Source: Parahaliea mediterranea (lineage in GTDB: Bacteria > Pseudomonadota > Gammaproteobacteria > Pseudomonadales > Halieaceae). From it: 64,000 nucleotides of DNA. Numbering within the stretch: position 1 is the first letter of the stretch; every line of letters starts with the position of its first letter. The DNA is taken from contig NZ_JAFKCZ010000006.1 in NCBI RefSeq assembly GCF_017255185.1, positions 124,001 to 188,000 on the forward strand, read 5' to 3'. Under the pieces are notes generated by a model. The model saw nothing but the letters and a program-made list of their open reading frames with translations. It was not told the origin of the DNA and did not search any database. The position numbers were made by a program, and so were the translations under genes. This document shows positions 57,783-64,000 of this stretch, one piece after another.

Positions 57783-59753
57783 ATGAAACGCCTCCCCGTC
57801 AAGATCAACCCGCCGGTTTTTTTCAGTTCCGCCCTGCTCACGCTGGTCTTCGTCTCCGGCGCCATGATCGCCCCGGAGGCCGCGGAGCGGATTTTTACCC
57901 ACCTGCAGACCTGGGTGATCGAGGAGGCCGGCTGGTTTTACATCCTGGCGGTGGCGCTGTTCCTGATGTTCGTGGTGTTCCTCGCCTTTTCCGAGTACGG
58001 CAATATCAAACTCGGGCCGGACCACAGCGAGCCGGACTACAGCTACACCTCCTGGTTCGCCATGCTGTTTTCCGCCGGCATGGGGATCGGCCTGATGTTT
58101 TTCGGCGTCGCCGAACCGGTGATGCACACCATGACCCCGCCCCACGGGGACGGCGGCACCGTGGAGGCGGCGCGCGAGGCCATGCGCATCACCTACTTCC
58201 ACTGGGGCATCCACGCCTGGGCGATCTACGCGGTGGTGGCGCTGTCGCTGGCCTACTTCTCCTTCCGCCAGGGCCTGCCGCTCACCATCCGCTCGGCCCT
58301 GTACCCGATCATCGGCGAGCGTATCCACGGTCCGATCGGCCACACCGTCGACGTGTTCGCGGTGCTCGGCACGCTGTTTGGCGTGGCCACCTCCCTGGGA
58401 TTCGGGGTCATCCAGGTGAACTCGGGGCTCAACTACCTGTTCGGGCTGCCGGTGGGACCCTGGGTCCAGGTGGGCCTCATTGCCGGCATCACGGCGCTGG
58501 CGACGACGTCGGTGGTGCTGGGGCTCGACGGCGGCATCCGGCGGATTTCCGAGCTCAACATGGTGCTGGCCGGGGCGTTGCTGCTGTTCGTACTGCTCCT
58601 GGGGCCGACGGTCTTCCTGCTACAGACCTACATCCAGAACATCGGGCACTACCTTTCGGAAATCGTGGAGACCACCTTCAACCTCTACGCCTACCGTCCC
58701 ACCGACTGGATCGGCGGCTGGACCCTGTTCTACTGGGGCTGGTGGATCGCCTGGTCGCCGTTCGTGGGCATGTTCATCGCCCGCGTATCCCGCGGCCGCA
58801 CCATCCGCGAATTCGTGGTGGGCGTGCTGCTGGTGCCCAGCGGCTTTACCTTCATGTGGATGACTTTTTTTGGCGACAGCGCCCTGTGGCTCATTCTCAA
58901 CCAGGGCGCCACCGAGCTGGCCCGGGACGTCGCCGCCGACACCTCGGTCGCCCTGTTCAAATTCTTCGAACACTTCCCGCTGTCCGAATTCGCCTCGGGC
59001 ATCGCCACCCTGCTGGTGGTCACCTTCTTCGTCACCTCCTCGGATTCGGGTTCGCTGGTGGTGGACATGCTGACCTCCGGCGGCGAGGAAGAGGCCCCGG
59101 TCTGGCAGCGCATCTTCTGGGCGGTGACCGAGGGCTTCATCGCCGCCGCCCTGCTGGTGGCTGGCGGACTGCAGGGCTTGCAAACCGCCACCATCACCAG
59201 CGCCCTGCCCTTTGCCGTGATCATGCTGGTCATGTGCTGGGGCCTGCTCAAGGCCCTGCGCCTGGAACTGGTCAAGCGCCACTCCCTGCGCCAGGCCACC
59301 ACCACGCCGCTGGTCGGCCAGAACCCCATACCCTGGCAACAGCGCCTGCGCCGCGTCATCAACCACCCGCAAAAGCAGGTGGTGGTCGATTTCATCCAGA
59401 AGGATGTCGTCGAAGCGCTCAACAAATTTGCCGATGTGATGGGCGAGGAAGGCATGGTGGCGGAGGTCAAGACCGGCGACGACGGCCGCGCCTGGCTGGA
59501 GGTCAGCCACCATCGCGAGCGCGACTTCGTCTATTCGGTGCGCCCGATTCCCCAGCACGCCCCGGCCTTTATCATGCGCGACACCCGCTCCGACCGCGGC
59601 GAGAAACTGCGCTACTACCGCGCCGAGGTCTTCCTGCAGGAGGGCGGGCAGGATTACGACATCATGCAGTGGAACCAGGACCAGATACTGGCCGATGTCA
59701 TCGACCAGTACGAGAAGCACATGTACTTCCTGAACCAGCTCAGGGCAAGCTGA
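57783..59753 (+). CDS. BCCT-family betaine/choline/carnitine transporter
   Basis: This 656-residue inner-membrane carrier is predicted to take up choline, betaine or another quaternary ammonium compound with Na+ or H+. Twelve hydrophobic segments occupy about 10-505. Family strings are SAGMGIGLMFFGVAEPVMH, TYFHWGIHAWAIYAVVALSLAYFSFRQG, FYWGWWIAWSPFVGMFIARVSRGRTIREF and FFVTSSDSGSLVVDML. The cytoplasmic C-terminal 150 residues, of BetT type, are likely regulatory and osmosensing. The ATG at 57783-57785 is preceded by AAGGA; the open frame extends 46 codons further without homology. It neighbours the three-gene ATP-grasp set and is convergent with the CBS gene. Confidence 0.93.
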   Translation: MKRLPVKINPPVFFSSALLTLVFVSGAMIAPEAAERIFTHLQTWVIEEAGWFYILAVALFLMFVVFLAFSEYGNIKLGPDHSEPDYSYTSWFAMLFSAGMGIGLMFFGVAEPVMHTMTPPHGDGGTVEAAREAMRITYFHWGIHAWAIYAVVALSLAYFSFRQGLPLTIRSALYPIIGERIHGPIGHTVDVFAVLGTLFGVATSLGFGVIQVNSGLNYLFGLPVGPWVQVGLIAGITALATTSVVLGLDGGIRRISELNMVLAGALLLFVLLLGPTVFLLQTYIQNIGHYLSEIVETTFNLYAYRPTDWIGGWTLFYWGWWIAWSPFVGMFIARVSRGRTIREFVVGVLLVPSGFTFMWMTFFGDSALWLILNQGATELARDVAADTSVALFKFFEHFPLSEFASGIATLLVVTFFVTSSDSGSLVVDMLTSGGEEEAPVWQRIFWAVTEGFIAAALLVAGGLQGLQTATITSALPFAVIMLVMCWGLLKALRLELVKRHSLRQATTTPLVGQNPIPWQQRLRRVINHPQKQVVVDFIQKDVVEALNKFADVMGEEGMVAEVKTGDDGRAWLEVSHHRERDFVYSVRPIPQHAPAFIMRDTRSDRGEKLRYYRAEVFLQEGGQDYDIMQWNQDQILADVIDQYEKHMYFLNQLRAS

Positions 59754-59809
59754 ACACCATGACAGCGCCCGGCGGGCGGGCGGCTACCCGCCGGCGCCCG
59801 CCAGGACCT

Positions 59810-59831
59810 GGCGCGGCGCCGACGCCGCGCC
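59810..59831. terminator. GC-rich stem-loop between BCCT and CBS genes
   Basis: GGCGCGGC (59810-59817) pairs perfectly with GCCGCGCC (59824-59831) around a 6-base loop, in the gap between the convergent genes. A weaker stem precedes it. No T-run is present; a bidirectional terminator is likely but unproven. Confidence 0.45.
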
Positions 59832-59837
59832 GGTGCT

Positions 59838-60401
59838 TCAGTGCCGAATCGCCTGGAAGATATCCATGAAGGTGTTCGGGCGCGAAATCTCGATGGGAAT
59901 GTGCATCCGCCGCGCGATATCGCTGGAGGAGATCAACCCGCGGATGTGGTGACTCGCCGAATCCACCACCAGGCAGTGCTGCTCGCCGTTTTGCTTGAGC
60001 GTCTCCACCACGTCGCGGATGGACGCCGTCGCCAGCCTGTCGAACTCCAGGCCCAGGATGGTTTCGCGATCGCGCATCAAATCACAAACCCGCACCTCCT
60101 GGCGCTGCACCCTGCCGCGGGCGGTGTGCAGCACGATCTGCCGCTCGCTCAGGTCCAGGGCGCTGATGGTGCCAACAAACTCGCCCAGCCGGTCCACCAC
60201 CAGCATCAGCTTGACATGCGCCTTGCGCATCAGGGATTCCGCCTCCATGGCCGGCATGCCGTAATCGACAACCTGCGGCTGGTGGTAGCGAAAATCGGTA
60301 AAGACTTCCAGGGCGGGGGAACTCCAGCCGATGTCTGAAAATTCCTCGGGGTGGACCAGGTGGTCCGCGGCGTCGATGGGTTTCAAATCCAGTGTTTTCA
60401 T
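59838..60401 (-). CDS. CBS-domain pair protein
   Basis: This 187-residue cytoplasmic protein has two CBS repeats, at about residues 45-105 (MPAMEAESLMRKAHVKLMLVVDRLGEFVGTISALDL) and 110-180 (VCDLMRDRETILGLEF, DVVETLKQNGEQHCLVVDSASHHIRGLISSSDIARRM). CBS pairs bind adenine nucleotides and regulate partner proteins or act alone. The ATG at 60399-60401 has GAGGTGAGG upstream; an in-frame GTG three codons earlier lies inside that ribosome site and is less likely. No catalytic domain is attached. It is convergent with the BCCT gene, whose activity it might modulate, but this is only inferred from position. Confidence 0.85.
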   Translation of the reverse strand: MKTLDLKPIDAADHLVHPEEFSDIGWSSPALEVFTDFRYHQPQVVDYGMPAMEAESLMRKAHVKLMLVVDRLGEFVGTISALDLSERQIVLHTARGRVQRQEVRVCDLMRDRETILGLEFDRLATASIRDVVETLKQNGEQHCLVVDSASHHIRGLISSSDIARRMHIPIEISRPNTFMDIFQAIRH

Positions 60402-60494
60402 AGACCTCACCTCGGCAACGCCCCGCGGTCATTCAGCTGCCGCCGGGGTCACTGCCTTGCAATAATGTGGTTCCGGCGCGGGTGGCCGGCTCTG

Positions 60495-60800
60495 TTAGGC
60501 GGTGACAGGTCGTTGGGGAGGCGCCCGGATACCGTGGGCGAGTACCGCGCTCGCGGCATGGGCGCTCGCCGGCAGGCCGCGCCAGGCGGCGCTACTGCAG
60601 GCGGGGAGAACAGCCGCGGGGAATAGCGACGGACAGCAAGGATTGTCCCGATCGGGCTCCGGCTCACAGCCCGTGGTATCGCCGGCGAGTACAGTGGAAC
60701 CACTCCCCGCCAGCGGCGACAGGCCCTCGTCCGCCGCCACGGTAACACCGCCCCAGCACAGGGTGGCGATCAGCAGGCAGAACGAAAACAACTGGGGCAT
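60495..60800 (-). CDS. Possible small Cys-rich exported protein
   Basis: I do not recognise this. An ATG at 60800 opens a 101-residue frame with a convincing signal peptide (MPQLFSFCLLIATLCWGGVTVAA), then a short acidic and Cys-containing region (TGCEPEPDRDNPCCP) and an Ala/Pro-rich tail. A GGGA lies about 10 bases before the ATG, a poor ribosome site. The whole open frame extends 42 codons upstream, but the signal peptide fits the internal start. The 602-base interval between the CBS and EgtB genes otherwise holds no gene I can support. The high GC content makes chance open frames common here. Confidence 0.35.
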   Translation of the reverse strand: MPQLFSFCLLIATLCWGGVTVAADEGLSPLAGSGSTVLAGDTTGCEPEPDRDNPCCPSLFPAAVLPACSSAAWRGLPASAHAASAVLAHGIRAPPQRPVTA

Positions 60801-61003
60801 CGAACAAGTATCCCATCGCGGCAAATACGGCGCAATCGGGAAATAGACCCACCCGCTGGCGGCGAGTTCCAGGCAATCCGGGTAAAAGTTGGCTCGCCTG
60901 CGTACAACCCGCGAAAACCTGTACACTGCCTGCGGGGCGCCTCACAAGCCACGCACCCGGAGGGGCCGGCCCCGCCTACTCGCGCGGTGACGGAGCGAAG
61001 CCA

Positions 61004-62266
61004 ATGCCCGATGATGCGCTGGTCGCGGACTTCCAGGCGACCCGAATACAGTCGGTGACGCTGTGTGACACCCTGGCCGTCGAGGACTACGGCCTGCAGC
61101 GGGAGGCATTTGCCAGCCCGCCCAAATGGCACCTGGCGCACACCAGCTGGTTCTTTGAAACCTTCTTGCTGCGGCCTTTCCTGGCGGGCTATCAACCCCA
61201 CGCGCCCCTGTACGAAACCCTGTTCAACTCCTACTACAACGGCGTGGGCACGCCCTTTCCCCGCCACCAACGGGGCCTGCTGTCGCGCCCCACGGTGCGC
61301 GAGGTGCTGGACTACCGCCGCCAGGTCGACGCCCAGATGCTGCGCCTGCTGGCGCAGGCCGATCACGGCAGCCGGGAGCTGATTGGCGCGCGCTGCCGGC
61401 TGGGTATCGAGCACGAGCGCCAGCACCAGGAGCTGTTCCTCACCGACATCAAGTACTCGATGGCCGCCAACCCCCTGCTGCCGACGGTATTTCCACCGCC
61501 CCCCCACGACGGCGAGCCCGCGGAGGCCACAGCACCGGCCTGGCTGGATTTTGATGGCGGCCTGGTGGAAATCGGCCACGATGGGCCGGGCTTCGCCTTC
61601 GACAACGAGAGCCCCCGCCACCGCTGCTACCTGCCGCCCTATCGCCTGGCCTCGCGCCTGGTGACCAACGGCGAGTACCAGGACTTTGTCGACGACGGCG
61701 GCTACCGCAACCCGGACCTGTGGCTGGCCGACGGCTGGGACCTCGTGCGGGAACGGGGCTGGCAGTCGCCACTGTACTGGCTGGAAAGCGAGGGACAACC
61801 CCGCGAATACAGCCTGCACGGCGTGATCCCCCGACGGCCATCGGCGCCGGTATGCCATATCAGTGCCTACGAGGCGGACGCCTACGCCCGCTGGGCGGGG
61901 GCGCGACTGCCCACCGAACAGGAGTGGGAGTTCGCGGCGGCGGGCCTGGCCATCGACGCACGGGGGCTCGACGGCGGCTGCTTTCACCCCCGCCCCGCCG
62001 GCCCCGGCCGGGGCCTGCGACAACTGTACGACAGCTGCTGGCAGTGGACGCGCAGCGCCTATGAGCCCTACCCGGGCTTCCAGCCGCCGGCGGGCGCGAT
62101 CGGCGAGTACAACGGCAAGTTCATGAGCAACCAGTGGGTACTGCGGGGCGGCTCCTGCGCGTCGAAGCCGGCGCAGCTGCGCCCCAGCTACCGCAATTTC
62201 TTCTACCCCGGGGACCGCTGGCAGTTCAGCGGCCTGCGGCTGGCCCGCGACCGCCCGGCCAGCTAA
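61004..62266 (+). CDS. egtB: Ergothioneine sulfoxide synthase EgtB
   Basis: EgtB is a non-haem iron enzyme that joins hercynine with a thiol donor (gamma-glutamylcysteine or cysteine) and oxygen to form the sulfoxide precursor of ergothioneine. The 420-residue protein has an N-terminal DinB-like helical domain with the iron ligands HLAH (His43/46) and EHERQHQ (His137, His141), and a C-terminal formylglycine-generating-enzyme-like domain from about 180. That domain includes RLVTNGEYQDFVDDGGY, RLPTEQEWEFAAAG and QWVLRGGSCAS. It lies 103 bases before egtD on the same strand. Although its C-terminal fold resembles the sulfatase-activating enzyme, the DinB domain and egtD neighbour exclude that role. 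Confidence 0.95.
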   Translation: MPDDALVADFQATRIQSVTLCDTLAVEDYGLQREAFASPPKWHLAHTSWFFETFLLRPFLAGYQPHAPLYETLFNSYYNGVGTPFPRHQRGLLSRPTVREVLDYRRQVDAQMLRLLAQADHGSRELIGARCRLGIEHERQHQELFLTDIKYSMAANPLLPTVFPPPPHDGEPAEATAPAWLDFDGGLVEIGHDGPGFAFDNESPRHRCYLPPYRLASRLVTNGEYQDFVDDGGYRNPDLWLADGWDLVRERGWQSPLYWLESEGQPREYSLHGVIPRRPSAPVCHISAYEADAYARWAGARLPTEQEWEFAAAGLAIDARGLDGGCFHPRPAGPGRGLRQLYDSCWQWTRSAYEPYPGFQPPAGAIGEYNGKFMSNQWVLRGGSCASKPAQLRPSYRNFFYPGDRWQFSGLRLARDRPAS

Positions 62267-62375
62267 TCCCCCACTTCGCCGGCCGCACCGCGAGACACCG
62301 GCCGCGCGTGCCGGCCCGGGCTGCTACCCTTAGCAGGAACGGCGATAGCGTTAGCCAAAGGCCCGGGGAATGCCG

Positions 62376-63350
62376 ATGACAGCGGAACAGGTCGCGACCA
62401 GCGCCAATGTAATTTGCCACGACCAGCAACCGCGGGGTGGCGACAGCCGCGCGGAACTGCTGGCGGGACTGATGTCGGAGCACCGGTTCATCAGCCCCAA
62501 GTATCTCTATGACGCCGCGGGCTCGCGGCTGTTCGAGCGCATTACCGCGCTGCCGGAGTACTATCCCACGCGGACCGAGAAGGCCATCCTCGGCGCCCAC
62601 GGCCCGGCGATGGGCGCGGCCTGCGGCGAGGGTTGCGTGCTGATCGAGCCGGGCAGCGGCAGCAGCGAGAAAGTGCGGCTATTGCTCGAGGATATGCGGC
62701 CGGCGGCCTACGTCGCCCTGGATATCTCGGCGGACTTCCTGTGGCGCTCGGCCCGGCGCCTGGGAGAAGCCTTCCCCTGGCTGCAGGTAAGGGCCATCTG
62801 CGCCGACTTCAACCGACAGTGGCGGCCACCGGGCGACCTTCCGCCGGGCCGCCGCGTGGTGTTCTACCCCGGCTCCACCATCGGCAACCTGGAGCCCGGG
62901 GATGCCCGCGCCTTTCTCGGCGAGATGCGCGCCTGGATGGGCGACGACGGCGGCGCCCTGGTCGGCGTCGACCAGCACAAGGACGAGGGCCTGCTGCACG
63001 CCGCCTACAACGACGCGCAGGGTGTGACCGCGGCCTTCAACCGCAATGTGCTGCATCATGTGAATCACATTCTGGGCGCGGATTTCGCCCCCGAGCGCTT
63101 CCGCCACCACGCCTTCTACAACCGCGACGCCAGGCGCATTGAAATGCACCTGGTGGCGGAGGAAGCACAGCAGGTGAACCTGGGAGGCCCGGTGATCGAA
63201 CTCGACGCCGGCGACAGCATACACACCGAGAACTCCTACAAGTACAGCCCCGGGGACTTCAGCGCGCTGTGCCGGGAGGCTGGGCTCGGCGTGCACCAGC
63301 GCTGGAGCGACCCCGGCGAACTGTTCAGCGTGTACTACCTGGGCCCTTGA
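62376..63350 (+). CDS. egtD: L-histidine N-alpha-methyltransferase EgtD
   Basis: EgtD trimethylates histidine with S-adenosylmethionine to give hercynine, the substrate of EgtB. The 324-residue protein has the family pattern RAELLAGLMSEHRFISPKYLYDAAGSRLFERITALPEYYPTRTE, split here only for description, then the SAM-binding EPGSGSSEKVRLLL, VALDIS, YPGSTIGNLEP and GVDQHKDE. The C-terminal IHTENSYKY contains residues that bind histidine. The second ATG (62376) is preferred because GGGGA lies 6 bases upstream; the first ATG at 62370 has it only a base away. With egtB it forms a two-gene ergothioneine operon. Confidence 0.95.
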   Translation: MTAEQVATSANVICHDQQPRGGDSRAELLAGLMSEHRFISPKYLYDAAGSRLFERITALPEYYPTRTEKAILGAHGPAMGAACGEGCVLIEPGSGSSEKVRLLLEDMRPAAYVALDISADFLWRSARRLGEAFPWLQVRAICADFNRQWRPPGDLPPGRRVVFYPGSTIGNLEPGDARAFLGEMRAWMGDDGGALVGVDQHKDEGLLHAAYNDAQGVTAAFNRNVLHHVNHILGADFAPERFRHHAFYNRDARRIEMHLVAEEAQQVNLGGPVIELDAGDSIHTENSYKYSPGDFSALCREAGLGVHQRWSDPGELFSVYYLGP

Positions 63351-63359
63351 CGGAATTGA

Positions 63360-63378
63360 CGGGGCCTCGACAGCCCCG
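63360..63378. terminator. Stem-loop after egtD
   Basis: CGGGGC (63360-63365) pairs with GCCCCG (63373-63378) around a 7-base loop. It lies between the convergent egtD stop and the last gene. No T-run is present. It probably ends transcription of egtBD. Confidence 0.45.
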
Positions 63379-63389
63379 CCAAGCGGCGC

Positions 63390-64000
63390 TCAGGGCGCCG
63401 CCGCGGCCTCGCCCTCAGGCGCGCGCCAGCGGTACTCCACCCGCACCCGCGCGCCGGCGGGCGCCCCGTCGCCCGGCGCCACCAACCGGTAGCTGAAGCC
63501 CGCCTCCGGAATGGACGCGCCACCAAAGGGCAGGTGCGGGTTCTGGTAGCGGTTGGGCCGCGCATCGCTGAATGTACTCACCGGCGGAAACGGCTGGGCG
63601 CCGGTGCGCGCCAGGACGCCCTCCCGCGGCCGGTAGGTTTCCACGCCGTCGGCGAAGGGCGCCAGGGCGAAGGGCGCGTCGGCGGAGTGGTAGTTGCGCA
63701 GCACCCGGTCGTAGAGCCGGTACTGGGTCTGGCCGTCGCGAATACGCAGGTCGAACAGGGTCGAGGCGGCCTTGCGCTCGCGCCGTTCCGGCCCCGGCAG
63801 CAACTCGTTGACCAGGGTGTAGCCGTAAATCAGCGGGCGCCCGTCCCAGGACAATTGCTCCATGGGCGGCAGGCCATCCTCCAGGTGGTCCAGGCAGTTT
63901 TCGCGGTCCACCGCGGGCACGTCGCCGGCGTAGTAGTCGGGGCGGCGCTGGAAGCACATGGAATCGATATAGCCTCGCTTGAGCAGGGGCTGGGCGGCAT
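63390..64000 (-). CDS. Unknown protein, C-terminal part (cut by window edge)
   Basis: I do not recognise this protein. The frame is open to the window edge and gives about 203 residues, starting in the middle of a protein (AAQPLLKRGYIDSM) and ending EGEAAAAP. An internal ATG at 63959 could be mistaken for the start, but the reading frame continues upstream without a stop. Strings such as LIYGYTLVNELLPGPE, STLFDLRIRDGQTQYRLYDRV and FGGASIPEAGFSYRLVAPG, followed by ARVRVEYRW, suggest a beta-rich enzyme or binding domain. It is convergent with egtD. No function is proposed. Confidence 0.75.
   Translation of the reverse strand, partial: AAQPLLKRGYIDSMCFQRRPDYYAGDVPAVDRENCLDHLEDGLPPMEQLSWDGRPLIYGYTLVNELLPGPERRERKAASTLFDLRIRDGQTQYRLYDRVLRNYHSADAPFALAPFADGVETYRPREGVLARTGAQPFPPVSTFSDARPNRYQNPHLPFGGASIPEAGFSYRLVAPGDGAPAGARVRVEYRWRAPEGEAAAAP

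Noticed and set aside
57113-59869. A 918-codon plus-strand frame overlapping the retropepsin-like and BCCT genes
   Set aside because: It is out of frame with a clear BCCT transporter and has composition typical of frame shadows.
61004-62266. Formylglycine-generating enzyme for the two sulfatases
   Set aside because: Although its C-terminal domain has that fold, the N-terminal DinB domain with iron ligands and the adjacent egtD make it EgtB.

Overview
The window is GC-rich, gene-dense chromosomal DNA from a heterotrophic gammaproteobacterium. The order accA-tilS-pyrG-kdsA-eno, a Na+-pumping oxaloacetate decarboxylase, HexR-type control of sugar catabolism, large TonB-dependent receptors, sulfatases, a BCCT osmolyte carrier and many exported peptidases suggest a marine organism, perhaps of the Halieaceae/Spongiibacteraceae type. 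The genus-level guess is inference only. No rRNA, tRNA, CRISPR array, insertion sequence or prophage gene was seen. Both ends are cut inside genes: enolase at the left and an unknown gene at the right.

Region by region. 1-5483: housekeeping genes on the minus strand (eno, kdsA, pyrG, tilS, accA). 5587-5777: an array of 41-bp palindromic units plus one inverted copy. 5785-9196: oadGAB, the Na+ pump. 9360-12380: dusC, an SDR dehydrogenase and an AI-2E family permease. 12448-19898: TonB receptor, PQQ/haem c alcohol dehydrogenase and sulfatase, with a divergent LysR regulator. 19920-27348: a second, similar module with a small membrane protein, exported amidohydrolase, TonB receptor, divergent AraC regulator and a paralogous sulfatase. 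27455-38453: a peptide-utilisation region with M49, M1 and M2 peptidases, a POT transporter and an unusual 766-residue membrane protein. 38674-45835: a SYLF protein, then eda, a GAPDH-like gene, gap and ppc in one tight minus-strand operon diverging from hexR. 45953-54269: MFS carrier, YaiI protein, acyl-CoA synthetase, heparanase-like glycosidase, RhlE helicase, EEP phosphatase and a second SDR. 54291-57447: an overlapping three-gene set (retropepsin-like lipoprotein, inactive transglutaminase/7TM protein, ATP-grasp ligase). 57783-64000: BCCT carrier, CBS protein, egtB and egtD for ergothioneine, and the partial end gene.

How the genes may work together. Two modules look designed to take up sulfated organic compounds through TonB receptors, remove sulfate, and oxidise or hydrolyse the product in the periplasm. 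The eda/gap/ppc operon links the lower Entner-Doudoroff pathway to anaplerotic oxaloacetate formation, and two HexR-like boxes lie in the shared promoter region. Its most unusual member is a full-length GAPDH paralogue whose catalytic cysteine is alanine.
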